Part shown: positions 9,563-17,650 of the stretch, piece by piece
How the letters are laid out: every line of letters starts with the position of its first letter
Numbering within the stretch: position 1 is the first letter of the stretch
Assembly (NCBI RefSeq): GCF_002890915.1
Contig: NZ_POUT01000011.1
Location: 1-64,000 of the forward strand
Direction of reading: 5' to 3'
DNA length: 64,000 nt
DNA from: Stutzerimonas stutzeri
GTDB lineage: Bacteria; Pseudomonadota; Gammaproteobacteria; Pseudomonadales; Pseudomonadaceae
Position numbers and translations under genes: made by a program
Notes under the pieces: generated by a model
Database searches by the model: none
What the model was told of the DNA's origin: nothing
Seen by the model: the letters and a program-made list of their open reading frames with translations, nothing else

Positions 9563-9714
9563 AGAATCTCCTTACTGCAGTGCCGGTCCCGTTGATTGCA
9601 GCAACGACAACTAGAATATTCGAGGACTTCGGCTTGCGCACCACGCCAGTCATGAGCGGAGAGCGGAAACGGGTGTGCCGACCAGGCGCGATACTTGATC
9701 AAGTCATTCATCAT
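9559..9714 (-). CDS. Small CRCC protein coupled to cusC
   Basis: A 51-residue protein read MMNDLIKYRAWSAHPFPLSA...LEYSSCRCCNQRDRHCSKEIL. It has five cysteines and three histidines (SSCRCCNQRDRHC), enough for a metal site. A GGAG lies about six bases before the tandem ATGs (9714, 9711). Its TGA overlaps the cusC ATG, so ribosomes finishing it can start cusC. There is no signal peptide, so a cytoplasmic location is expected. Possible roles are a copper sensor/chaperone or a leader peptide whose translation tunes cusC. I do not recognise a named family. Confidence 0.7.
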   Translation of the reverse strand: MMNDLIKYRAWSAHPFPLSAHDWRGAQAEVLEYSSCRCCNQRDRHCSKEIL

Positions 9715-9828
9715 GTTTAACTCCGAAGCACGCAAATTTCGGCACAAGGGAAAGCTTGGACCCGTTTATGAGCGAGCTATTGTTTGGCTTTATTGCAGAT
9801 CAGACCTGTCGTTCATATAACTTAAACT

Positions 9829-9842
9829 TTACATTTATGTCA
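9829..9842. promoter_or_regulatory. CopR/CzcR-type box before cus operon
   Basis: TTACA-TTTA-TGTCA, an imperfect dyad of the same form as the boxes before copR, czcC and czcR. It lies 115 bases upstream of the small coupled gene that heads cusCBA and 256 bases before the divergent gene at 10098. Binding by CopR is inferred. Confidence 0.65.
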
Positions 9843-10012
9843 GTTACCTAAACTAACATATTTTCAGCGTACTACTCGCAAAACACCTGCTATCTCCGCC
9901 GCCGCAAACCACAAATAACCTGCTACCTCCTCTTCAAAATCAATACAACTATTTCACCAACAAACGTGAAAATGTAATGCACAAGTAAGGTTTACGACAG
10001 CTTCTTCTCTGT

Positions 10013-10031
10013 AGGCTATTAGTAATAGCCT
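10013..10031. promoter_or_regulatory. 19-bp perfect palindrome before 10098
   Basis: AGGCTATTA-G-TAATAGCCT, nine-base arms around one central G, 67 bases upstream of the next ATG. There is no U-tract, so a terminator is unlikely; an operator or 5'-leader hairpin fits better. The protein that would bind it is unknown. Confidence 0.5.
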
Positions 10032-10097
10032 GATCTGTAAGGTAGTTTTTCCTACGCCCACAGCCAAAGTCAGAAAAACAACCATTAGGAGGTTGTC

Positions 10098-10604
10098 ATG
10101 AGACCGCACCGACGCACACCCCTCGCTCCAATTTGCTTCGTGGGAATACTCCTCGCTGGGACGACGCTCGCTGATGACGACATGCACAACAAGAACGCCA
10201 TGCCTAGCCCAATTGGACAGCAGCCCACCAGCACGCCATCGGCGCACGCTACCGATCCGAAGTCCTCTGCTCCTCAGAATACGCTTGCAACGCCCGATGC
10301 CATGGCCACGCACATGGAGGAGATGGCAGCCATGATGCGCCAAAAGGGGCAAGCCATGGAGGCCATGGGCCGACAGATGCAGGAAGGCAGCATGCAGATG
10401 CATCAACAGGCCATGGCGATGAAGACTGGCGACGCCTCTGCGCATCAGGGCATGGACATGTCTGCCACGATGCAGCACATGCAGCAGATGAATGAGGACA
10501 TGAAGCACTGCGAGATGCAGATGCAGAGGGTTGACGCCACCATGCAGAAGATGGATTCGAGCATGGGTGGCGGTATGGCTAAGAAGAAGATGGGCCACAT
10601 GTAG
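10098..10604 (+). CDS. Secreted Met-rich protein
   Basis: A 168-residue secreted protein. The signal peptide (residues 1-26, ending LAGTTLADD) is followed by a low-complexity linker and then a Met-rich helical region from about residue 68. Motifs include MEEMAAMMRQKGQAM, METHionine pairs every three or four residues, and GMDMSATMQHMQQM. Only one cysteine is present. Methionine-rich exported proteins commonly bind Cu+, so periplasmic copper binding is likely but inferred. AGGAGG sits five bases before the ATG. The gene is 14 bases upstream of the flavoprotein fusion and probably in its operon. It is divergent from the cus operon. Confidence 0.8.
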   Translation: MRPHRRTPLAPICFVGILLAGTTLADDDMHNKNAMPSPIGQQPTSTPSAHATDPKSSAPQNTLATPDAMATHMEEMAAMMRQKGQAMEAMGRQMQEGSMQMHQQAMAMKTGDASAHQGMDMSATMQHMQQMNEDMKHCEMQMQRVDATMQKMDSSMGGGMAKKKMGHM

Positions 10605-10618
10605 CGGAGGCCGGCGCG

Positions 10619-12811
10619 GTGCTAACGGAAGACTTCGTACGGTGGAAGCGAGTCGCCGCTGCAGCCACGCTGGCGATGCTGCTAGCTCCCGGAACTGCTG
10701 GCGCTCAGTCGGCTGCTGATCTACACGCAGCTTATTTGCAAGGCAAGGTCGGCTACACCACGGCTGCGCAGCTGGTCGCTGCCGGCACGGCATCTGCCCA
10801 GGGCGGCGGCTCGATGGGTGGTGTGCCGATGGGCACCACGCCGGCGGCTGGCGTGCCGATGGGCGACGACGATCACGCCGCGCATCATCCGGACAAGGCC
10901 GGAAGCATGGCGGTACCGCAGCCGGCGCCAGCCGATGGCATGCCGGCGCAAAGCAGCAGCTCGATGAACGGCATGCCGATGAGCGCCACACCGCCGGCTG
11001 ACGCATCGGCGGGCGATGACGATCACGCCGCGCATCACCCGGACGCGACTGCCAGCATGCCGGCTTCGAGTGGTGCATCGATGGCCGGTTCCATGGGCGG
11101 CATGATGGCCGGTTCCATGGGCGGCATGATGGACGACATGATGCGCGGCTGCCGCGGAGACGAGTGCGGTCGGGATCGGCGCCTCAACAAGCTGCTGTAT
11201 CCGCAGCTGATGGCGCTACCGGATCTACCGCCGGAGCGGCGCGCGAGCGTTGAGCAGCTCGCCCACCACCGGATGCACGAAGGGATCCAGCTATTGGCGT
11301 CCCTGTCGTCGGAGGCGTCGCACGCGGTCCAGCGCAACGACTACGGCGGCCTGCAGGAAGCATCCGACCGCATGCGCGTGGCCTGGGGCGAATTCGACAG
11401 CGGCTTGTCGGCCTACCGCGCACTGGCCGAAGGACAGGCGCCGCGGGGGATCGCGCTGGCGTGGTTCCGGCGCGAGATGAACCTGACCGATCCCCTGACC
11501 ACGGCCCCGGCGCACGGCGTCTTCGGCCTGTCGGGCTTCCACTACTTCACGATGGCGTTGCTGCTGGCCTTTGCGCTGCTGGCCGCCTGGATGTACGTGG
11601 CGCGAACCCGACGCACGAATGCGGTCCTCGCCACGTTGCGCACCGGGGCACCGGTGCCTCCGGCCCCCGCCGCTGCGCCTCGTTCCGGTGTGGCGCCGGT
11701 CCCCGCGGCGTCCGTGTCTCCGGGCGTGCCGGCCGAGGGCGAGCCGCAGGCACGCGCACCCGTGTCCACCATGGGCGGCTGGGTGGGCAAGTTGCGGGTC
11801 GCACGCGTCTTCCAGGAGACGCCCAAGGTCAAGACGTTTCGGCTGGCGCCAGTGGAGGGCGTGGGTGCGCTGCCGTTCGAGTTCGAGCCCGGCCAGTTCC
11901 TCACGCTTTCGGTGCATTCAGGCGGGAACCAGGTCAAGCGCTCGTATTCGATCGCTTCATCGCCATGCTGCCACGGCTGGTGCGACCTGACGGTCAAGCA
12001 CGAAAGCGGCGGCATCGTCTCGGGTTACCTGCACGAGCAGGTGAAGGAAGGCGATCTCCTCGATGCGTCCGGCCCCTACGGCCGCTTCACCTTCCGCGGC
12101 GTCGAGTCCGACAGTGTCGTGTTCCTGGGCGGCGGCGTCGGCATCACGCCGCTGATGAGTTCCATCCGCTACCTGACCGACCAGAGCTGGAACGGCCGGA
12201 TCGACCTGGTCTACGCCTGCAAGGACCTGGAAAGCGTGATCTTCCGCGACGAGCTGAACCAACTCGCCCGCCGGCATCCGAACCTGCATGTGTCCATCGT
12301 GCTGAGCGACGAGTCATCGGCGGCATGGACCGGCCCGCGTGGGTTCATCACCGCCGAACTGCTGGGGCAGATTCCGCAGATCCGTTCGCGCCGCATCCAC
12401 TTGTGCGGTCCGTCGGTGATGATGGACGCGGTCCGCAACGAACTAGGCAAGCTGGGCATCGACCTGGCGTCGGTTCATTCCGAGCTGTTCCTGAGCCCCT
12501 CCAGGACAGTGCCTCCCGGCCTGGAGGTGTCGGCGGGCGACACGGCGACGGCCGTCACCTGCAGCTTCGAGCGGTCCGGAAAAAAGGCGCCGCTGGCGGC
12601 CGGCCAGACCGTTCTCGAGGCCGCCGAAGAGGTCGGCGTTCCGATCGAATATGCCTGCCGGCAGGGTTACTGCGGCCTCTGCAAGATCAAGCTGCTGTCG
12701 GGCGAGGTCACCATGGACGTGGACGACGGTCTGACGCCACTCGATCGTTCCTCGGGCGTGATCCTGGCCTGCCAGGCGAAAGCGTCGGCCGATATCTCGG
12801 TGGATGCGTAG
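10619..12811 (+). CDS. Met/His-rich membrane ferredoxin-reductase fusion
   Basis: A 730-residue fusion starting at GTG. Residues 1-30 look like a signal peptide. About 60-170 are Met/His-rich with two copies of DDDHAAHHPD and GSMGGMM repeats. About 175-290 form a helical region. One membrane helix follows (HYFTMALLLAFALLAAWMYV, about 305-325). The C-terminal half is a cytoplasmic ferredoxin-NAD(P) reductase: RSYSIASSP for flavin, LGGGVGITPLMS for NAD(P)H. A plant-type 2Fe-2S domain follows with C680-x4-C-x2-C and C718. It could pass electrons from NAD(P)H to the membrane partner encoded next, whose ATG abuts this stop. GC content is higher than in nearby genes. Substrate is unknown. Confidence 0.85.
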   Translation: MLTEDFVRWKRVAAAATLAMLLAPGTAGAQSAADLHAAYLQGKVGYTTAAQLVAAGTASAQGGGSMGGVPMGTTPAAGVPMGDDDHAAHHPDKAGSMAVPQPAPADGMPAQSSSSMNGMPMSATPPADASAGDDDHAAHHPDATASMPASSGASMAGSMGGMMAGSMGGMMDDMMRGCRGDECGRDRRLNKLLYPQLMALPDLPPERRASVEQLAHHRMHEGIQLLASLSSEASHAVQRNDYGGLQEASDRMRVAWGEFDSGLSAYRALAEGQAPRGIALAWFRREMNLTDPLTTAPAHGVFGLSGFHYFTMALLLAFALLAAWMYVARTRRTNAVLATLRTGAPVPPAPAAAPRSGVAPVPAASVSPGVPAEGEPQARAPVSTMGGWVGKLRVARVFQETPKVKTFRLAPVEGVGALPFEFEPGQFLTLSVHSGGNQVKRSYSIASSPCCHGWCDLTVKHESGGIVSGYLHEQVKEGDLLDASGPYGRFTFRGVESDSVVFLGGGVGITPLMSSIRYLTDQSWNGRIDLVYACKDLESVIFRDELNQLARRHPNLHVSIVLSDESSAAWTGPRGFITAELLGQIPQIRSRRIHLCGPSVMMDAVRNELGKLGIDLASVHSELFLSPSRTVPPGLEVSAGDTATAVTCSFERSGKKAPLAAGQTVLEAAEEVGVPIEYACRQGYCGLCKIKLLSGEVTMDVDDGLTPLDRSSGVILACQAKASADISVDA

Positions 12812-13501
12812 ATGCGCAACCAGGATCGCATCATCGCGACGATCATCTTCTTGATGCTGGTGGTCCTGTGGCTGGGTTTCCTGGTGCACCGCTCTTCCTT
12901 CTTCGCCGGAAGCCTCCTGGGTGGCGTGTTCGGCGTCGTAGGCGCGGCGTTCATGCTCGTCCCGCTCACCTACACCGTAATCAAGCGCAGCGCTACGCTG
13001 CGCCGCGCATTCACCAGGAAGCATGGCTTCGGCGCATTGCTGCAGGCGCACGTCTATTTCGGCTTGGTAGGCGCGCTGTTGGCCATCCTCCATAGCGGGC
13101 ACAAGTTCCAGAGTGCGCTCGGCGTCGCGCTGACGGCATCGATGCTGCTGAGCGTGCTCACTGGGTTCATCGGCCAGCATTACCTGCGCTACGTCGCGGA
13201 GAACATCCGCGAGAAGAAGGCGCAGATCGACGGGCTGTGGCGCCTTCTGGATGGGCAGTACTGGGCCTACGCGCAAGGACCAACAGCGGGCGTTGCCGGT
13301 ACGCCCAAGGCCAGCGCCGAACTGCTGCCACTGGCATCCGCCGCCGCCGATCTGCAGTACTCGATCCAGTTCCAGGAGCGGGTGCGCAGGCTGTTCAACG
13401 CCTGGCTGTCGGCACACATCGCGTTCTCGATCATCTTCTATCTTCTGCTGGCGTTGCATATCTGGGCTGGCATCTACTTCGGGTTGCGGTGGTTCAGATG
13501 A
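12812..13501 (+). CDS. Haem-b-like membrane electron-transfer protein
   Basis: A 229-residue membrane protein with four or five helices: residues about 7-25, 30-55, 70-90, 105-125 and 200-225. Histidines sit inside or at the ends of helices: HVYFGLVG, LHSGHKF, GQHYLR, SAHIAF, LHIWAG. This spacing is like the b-haem ligands of ferric-reductase or cytochrome-b-type membrane domains. It begins directly after the flavoprotein stop and overlaps the cytochrome c start by four bases. The expected role is carrying electrons from the cytoplasmic flavin/FeS domain across the membrane. Haem binding is inferred from the histidines. Confidence 0.7.
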   Translation: MRNQDRIIATIIFLMLVVLWLGFLVHRSSFFAGSLLGGVFGVVGAAFMLVPLTYTVIKRSATLRRAFTRKHGFGALLQAHVYFGLVGALLAILHSGHKFQSALGVALTASMLLSVLTGFIGQHYLRYVAENIREKKAQIDGLWRLLDGQYWAYAQGPTAGVAGTPKASAELLPLASAAADLQYSIQFQERVRRLFNAWLSAHIAFSIIFYLLLALHIWAGIYFGLRWFR

Positions 13502-14301
13502 GTCGAAAGGGAAAGATCCTCGCCGCGCTGCTCGCGGTCCTGGCGCCGGTGTCGGCAGTCGCACTGTGGACATACCTTCCGCAAATGCAGCGCGCCGCGA
13601 CGTGGCAGAACATGGCCTCTCCGGGCCCCCTGTCCAGCGCACATGCGTTTCTCAAAGAGGACTGTGCGGCGTGCCACACGCCGGTGAAGGGCGTGGAGGA
13701 CGCGACTTGCGTGGCCTGCCATGCAAACGAGACCGTCCTGGTCCAGCGACAACCGACGGCATTCCATGCCGACATCGCCGGCTCGAACAACTGCGTGGCC
13801 TGCCACAAGGAACACGACGCCGGCCGCAGCCTGCGTGGTATGGACCATGCGGCTTTGACCGACATCATCGTGCGATGGCTCGATCGGGCCCCGGAGGGTC
13901 ATGAGGGGGCGGTGCTGCTCGCGCACCTCAAGGCACACCGGCCCGAGGCGCTGCCGGGCAACCTCTCGCTTGCCAACGGCATGACTTACAAGGAGACGCT
14001 GCTGGACTGTGCGAGCTGCCACAAGACCACCGACCCGCACGTCCAGGTCTTCGGAAACGACTGCGCGACATGCCACGGCACGACCACATGGTCGATTGCC
14101 GAGTACCGGCATCCACCGCCGAGTTCCACCGAGTGCGGCCAGTGCCACCTCGCGCCGCTCAGCCACTACAAGGAGCACTTCGGAATGATGTCCAAGCCGA
14201 TAGCGGGTGTCAGGAATGCGGAACCTGAGCAGTGCTATCTCTGCCACCAGACCACCTCATGGAACGATATTCGGGGAATAGGCATCTATGACCACCATTG
14301 A
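13498..14301 (+). CDS. Heptahaem periplasmic cytochrome c
   Basis: A 267-residue protein with an N-terminal signal/anchor (residues 6-22) and seven CxxCH haem motifs: CAACH, CVACH, CVACH, CASCH, CATCH, CGQCH and CYLCH. Additional histidines could be distal ligands (KEHD, DPHVQVF, HYKEHF). The ATG overlaps the preceding stop (ATGA). A multihaem cytochrome on the outer face is the expected electron acceptor for the membrane protein encoded upstream. The terminal acceptor is not shown by the sequence; cupric or another metal ion is possible given the neighbours. The haem count is certain; the role is inferred. Confidence 0.88.
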   Translation: MSRKGKILAALLAVLAPVSAVALWTYLPQMQRAATWQNMASPGPLSSAHAFLKEDCAACHTPVKGVEDATCVACHANETVLVQRQPTAFHADIAGSNNCVACHKEHDAGRSLRGMDHAALTDIIVRWLDRAPEGHEGAVLLAHLKAHRPEALPGNLSLANGMTYKETLLDCASCHKTTDPHVQVFGNDCATCHGTTTWSIAEYRHPPPSSTECGQCHLAPLSHYKEHFGMMSKPIAGVRNAEPEQCYLCHQTTSWNDIRGIGIYDHH

Positions 14302-14312
14302 CGGGTGTTTCT

Positions 14313-14648
14313 ATGAACCTTGAGGCACCTCATGCAGCGATTGAGATCGCGGTGATCGGGTTCGAGATTGCAGGGGTGCTCGCTATAACTTTCGGAAGTT
14401 TCATAGCGCTCTATCGCTTTTTTTTCAATTACAAAGGGGCCGCATTGACGGATCGCTCCCGGTCATTACGGCAAGATATTGGCGGCGCGATTGTGCTAGG
14501 ACTAGAATTCCTCGTTGCTGCCGATGTCATACGAACGGTTGTAATTGAGCCCTCGCTACGAAACGTTGCAGTACTTGGTTTGATAGTACTTGTCCGAACA
14601 TTTCTCAGCTACACGCTCCATATGGAAAATAAAAGCCGCGAGTCGTAG
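14313..14648 (+). CDS. DUF1622 membrane protein
   Basis: A 111-residue membrane protein with three predicted helices (about 10-32, 55-78, 84-102) and the DUF1622 pattern ALTDRSRSLRQDIGGAIVLGLEFLVAADVIRTV. Members of this family are small inner-membrane proteins of unknown function. The ATG at 14313 is preferred; a TTG at 14298 overlapping the cytochrome stop is possible. It is the last gene of the plus-strand cluster. Codon use is less GC-rich than in the cytochrome genes before it, so it may have joined the cluster separately. Confidence 0.8.
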   Translation: MNLEAPHAAIEIAVIGFEIAGVLAITFGSFIALYRFFFNYKGAALTDRSRSLRQDIGGAIVLGLEFLVAADVIRTVVIEPSLRNVAVLGLIVLVRTFLSYTLHMENKSRES

Positions 14649-14663
14649 GCACCCCTCGCGGCT
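14634..14663. terminator. Hairpin after DUF1622 / DUF2790
   Basis: AGCCGCGAG and CTCGCGGCT form a perfect nine-base stem with a 12-base loop that includes the DUF1622 stop. On the minus strand it is followed by TTTTATTTT, so it can end transcription from the DUF2790 gene. On the plus strand there is no U-tract. Confidence 0.55.
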
Positions 14664-14881
14664 ATGTATGTACTACTAAGCACATCGCTCAGCTGGGCAG
14701 TTTCCCCAGACGGCCCCATGCCAGTACCCGCACCGATTCGCCATAAAAACGGCAAGGCTAGTAACGATTGTATTGCTGAAATGCTTATGACCACCGCCGC
14801 ACCAGGAGCATGTCTCGGGCTGCGACTACCGCCTCGGACTCTTACGTTTATGCAGGCTTCGATGGGTCGATAGGTGGTGTC

Positions 14882-15211
14882 TTATCTCCGACAGTTCGTT
14901 CCGGCGACCCGATACTCAACAATCGCCAAATCACCCTTAGAGTCCTCATAGGTAATTTGGGCCGGCATCACATCGTTGCAGGTCATATCGGTTCGCGTGG
15001 TACGAATTACCTTGGCGATGTCCAACTTCATCCCATAACGATAATGGACAACTTCGGGAGGCTTCTTTCCGACAGAAGTAGCGTACTCCCGCATAGTATT
15101 TTCGTTCGCACGTATCATTTCGCCATACTCGCGATCTGAGCTACCCTCTGCCAAGGATAATGAGCTCACGCTCATAAAAAACACTGCTGCCGTAATCTTG
15201 AAAGCTTTCAT
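14882..15211 (-). CDS. DUF2790 secreted protein
   Basis: A 109-residue secreted protein with a signal peptide (residues 1-21, SLSLAEG). It has the DUF2790 signature VVHYRYGMKLDIAKVI, then ITYEDSKGDLAIVEYRVAG and a two-cysteine pattern (MTCNDV, GTNC) likely to form a disulfide. DUF2790 proteins are typical of Pseudomonas and have no known biochemical role. GGAG precedes the ATG. The promoter region has TATAAT and a TTACA-N4-TGTTA box starting exactly 72 bases before the start, as in three other small-protein genes of this window. Periplasmic metal-stress function is inferred. Confidence 0.85.
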   Translation of the reverse strand: MKAFKITAAVFFMSVSSLSLAEGSSDREYGEMIRANENTMREYATSVGKKPPEVVHYRYGMKLDIAKVIRTTRTDMTCNDVMPAQITYEDSKGDLAIVEYRVAGTNCRR

Positions 15212-15282
15212 AACCAGCTCCTAACTTAACGTGTGTGATGAAATTATAAGAGCGGCAAGCTGTTACTCATATGACGCGGTAA

Positions 15283-15296
15283 TTACACTGGTGTTA
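15283..15296. promoter_or_regulatory. CopR/CzcR-type box, DUF2790 gene
   Basis: TTACA-CTGG-TGTTA, 72 bases upstream of the ATG at 15211. A TATAAT lies about 34 bases downstream of the box on the minus strand, and a GTAA half-element lies between them. Confidence 0.65.
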
Positions 15297-16221
15297 TGAA
15301 TCAAATTACCCAAGGATTAAGTGGGGCCGGTAGCATTCGAGCAAGCATAGCCATCCCGATTAATTGGCTCAGTTACCTAGCGGCCACACCATATGAAAAT
15401 CATTCAGCCGTTGAGCTGGGGGTCGCAGGCGCTCAAGTTTTAAATTTGAGAGGCCCATCCACGCAGCGCTTCTGGCTAGGACGGGCCGACGGGTGACAGG
15501 CGCCCCTCGGCTCTTGATGAAGGGGCATAGAACTGGCACTGCCGGAGCAGAGAACAGCATCGGCATCGACCAGGGGCGTATTCTCGATATGCGCCGCATC
15601 AGACTTTCCCGGCTCAAAGCTGGGATACTGACCGCTGCGATCTCAGACCAAAAGATGGGTCTCGTCGATCACATGCATCGCTTTGCGTGACGTCCGCGTT
15701 TGCAAGCTACCCGCGGCAATTATCGGTGCCTTTTGGAAGACATCACGAGGAAGACCACATACTGCTCGACAATGACAGACTCAACTTGGTAATAGCCTAT
15801 GTAGGAGGCGATAGCGGCGCGGCCATAAGGGGCGGCATTCAGAATGGCAATGGAGCTTCAAAACGCTGCGTATCGTCACACTTTTGGTCAGGGCCTCATA
15901 TTCGCGGCAGAGAACGCGATCGCGATCGGCGGCATATCAGAGCGGACTGGTGGTTTTCCACAGCGACTGTAGTGATTTCGTAGCAGCACCACTGGGTCCC
16001 CCACAGACATTCGCTCAACTGGTGAAGTAGACGCCAACTGAATGTAAAAATTGTATGTGCTGTGGAAAAATTAAATCACTCGCTCATGTTGCTTTGAGCT
16101 GAGCCGAGAAGGCCGACTCAGCCCATTGTTGCATGACACGCTGTCAGGATCCTCCTCCCGTGTAAGGAGACGTTATGATCCGGCTTACCCCTGTGGCAGC
16201 TACTCAGAAATAACTTTCTTG
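15297..16221. other. No confirmed gene
   Basis: Several short frames exist but none has a recognisable motif. An ATG at 16175 with a strong AAGGAG (16164-16169) opens only 12 codons (MIRLTPVAATQK), which looks like the severed start of a lost gene. The stretch is probably decayed inserted DNA. Confidence 0.4.
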
Positions 16222-16557
16222 TCATTTATTACCATGTGAGCGGTTGTTTATTTTGGCTGGCATTCCGCGGAACTCTACCGCGTGAAGTCGCCCGTCTGGA
16301 GTACGAATTTTTATTTCATATGGCCTAACATTTCCCTTAAGTGTGTTATTTATAGCTTTATTATCCGAACGCTCTTTATTCATAGGGGCCACACTCACCA
16401 CCTCGCCGCGCTTCAGCAGATCCAGCATTACTTGGTGACCATCCCCAACAGTGTGATCGTGCCGCATAGCACTTTCTTGTTCCGTGCCGGCGACGGCTGC
16501 GAAAGCTGCCGAAATTAGCGAAATCGTCACCAGTGCTTTACTAATTTGGTTCATCAT
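16222..16557 (-). CDS. Small secreted protein, paralogue 1
   Basis: A 111-residue protein with a signal peptide (residues 1-24, AAFAAVAG). It has MRHDHTVGDGHQVMLDLLKRG, then EVVSVAPM and the family end YEIKIRTPDGRLHAVEFRG. It belongs to the same family as the proteins at 16753, 31694 and 47893. It differs by a longer middle loop and the C-terminus MPAKINNRSHGNK instead of APVGxNNG. Histidines near the N-terminus (RHDHTVGDGH) may bind metal. No clear TTACA box lies at the -72 position, unlike the other three. Function is unknown; a periplasmic location is expected. Confidence 0.8.
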   Translation of the reverse strand: MMNQISKALVTISLISAAFAAVAGTEQESAMRHDHTVGDGHQVMLDLLKRGEVVSVAPMNKERSDNKAINNTLKGNVRPYEIKIRTPDGRLHAVEFRGMPAKINNRSHGNK

Positions 16558-16752
16558 TTATCCCTCTTCCCCGATTTGCGTTTAAAAAACTATTGCTCGC
16601 TTTCTGTCTCAAACATCCCAAGTATAAACTGCACGTCTAGGGTTCCCTTAGCAAAGGGAAGCCTAAGCATCGATGATTGTTGCAGGGTAAGTGCTGATAC
16701 CTGCAACAACCATAATCGTATTAATATCGCGGAGGTGTCCGTTAAAGTGGTA

Positions 16753-17046
16753 TCAGCCGTTTTTAACGCCTACTGGGGCACCGAGAAATTCGACCGAATG
16801 GACGACTCCGTCAGGGGTTTTAATTTTAATCTCATACGTTCTTACATCACTTCCGGACACTGGTGAATTACCCATTGGGGTCACGCTTAGCACTTGCCCG
16901 GTTTTTAGCAGATTGACCATCACTTCATGACCATCGCCAACAGTATGGTCGTGTCTCATGGGTTGATCGCCTTTATTTGCAGCGATGAGAAAAGGAGATG
17001 TAGCGGTTAGAACAAGGGCGATAACGAGCTTTTGCATGCTTTTCAT
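16753..17046 (-). CDS. Small secreted protein, paralogue 2
   Basis: A 97-residue secreted protein: signal peptide (residues 1-23, TSPFLIAANKG), MRHDHTVGDGHEVMVNLLKTG, QVLSVTPMG, and the C-terminal signature YEIKIKTPDGVVHSVEF followed by LGAPVGVKNG. It is closest to its neighbour at 16222, from which it is separated by 195 bases, so local duplication is likely. A TTACA-N4-CGTAA box begins 72 bases before the ATG, followed 18 bases on by GTAAG. Periplasmic metal response is inferred from context; no family name is recognised. Confidence 0.85.
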   Translation of the reverse strand: MKSMQKLVIALVLTATSPFLIAANKGDQPMRHDHTVGDGHEVMVNLLKTGQVLSVTPMGNSPVSGSDVRTYEIKIKTPDGVVHSVEFLGAPVGVKNG

Positions 17047-17117
17047 TGTGCTTTCCTCAGTGTTGGGGCCTGATTTGAGTGTGGCGGGTGAATACTTACG
17101 GGATGCTGTCCCTAAAA

Positions 17118-17131
17118 TTACATTGGCGTAA
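17118..17131. promoter_or_regulatory. CopR/CzcR-type box, paralogue 2
   Basis: TTACA-TTGG-CGTAA, starting 72 bases upstream of the ATG at 17046. The downstream GTAAG lies at the same offset as in the promoters of paralogues 3 and 4. Confidence 0.6.
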
Positions 17132-17254
17132 CCTCAGTGACAGCCAACAAACGTTCAGCTCCTGCGCTTTGGAAACTGGAAACAGGTCTGAACGACCTGA
17201 TCTTCCACAAATCGCAATTACTGGTTACCGCAAGGATCTCGATGTCGCTCCTTA

Positions 17255-17440
17255 CCCCTTAAAGGCTTACCTCTTCTACATTCGACAGCGAATATCGAGG
17301 AGACATCCACAGTTCGACAGGTCGTACAGCGTCACCAGGCGCGCCGTGTTCCTCACCAAATCACGGAAGCGCGTCACGCAGCCAGACTGGCGCATGGTCA
17401 CTTCTACTTGGAGCAGCGCTGCGCAAACCCGAGAGCGAGT
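17255..17440 (-). mobile_element. IS5-type transposase remnant
   Basis: This stretch aligns with the 3' part of the IS5-type element at 32278-33468. Shared segments include ACCTCT.CTRCATTCG, CATCCACAG.TTCGACAGG and GCGCCGTGTTC. Many substitutions separate the two copies and no full end is seen. It lies directly upstream of the copper box and DUF305 gene. Confidence 0.7.
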
Positions 17441-17454
17441 AAACTCGGTGCAGA

Positions 17455-17468
17455 TTACATTTTTGTAA
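17455..17468. promoter_or_regulatory. CopR-type box before DUF305 gene
   Basis: TTACA-TTTT-TGTAA. This box and the next four bases (GCTT) are identical to the copR site at 28827. It lies 183 bases before the ATG at 17651. Confidence 0.65.
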
Positions 17469-17650
17469 GCTTTTTAAAAAAATCGAAACCTCACAGCCTC
17501 CCGGCTTGTCCGTTCTTAGGTAACACCGAGGGCTGATTATCAAATCTGAGCTCTCACAGTATTAGTAACGCAACTGCCCGGCATGATCGAAAAATACGCA
17601 GACTTTAGTCAATGCAATACTGTGGCAGCACATCACCATGAGGAGTTGAT

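Noticed and set aside
9954..11078. A 374-codon His-rich frame on the minus strand
   Set aside because: It is the antisense of the Met-rich gene at 10098 and the start of the 10619 fusion. CAT codons opposite ATG make it look His-rich.
11461..13095. A 544-codon plus-strand frame
   Set aside because: It is an out-of-frame reading of the high-GC flavoprotein gene, with Arg/Gly/Pro-rich composition and no domains.
12443..13642. A 399-codon minus-strand frame
   Set aside because: It is antisense to the well-supported 10619 and 12812 genes and has no recognisable motif.
15369..15617. An 82-codon minus-strand frame
   Set aside because: No family match that I can defend and no ribosome site.
16558..16680. 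A -72 box for paralogue 1
   Set aside because: The bases at the expected position (CTGCA-CGTC-TAGGG) do not fit the dyad.
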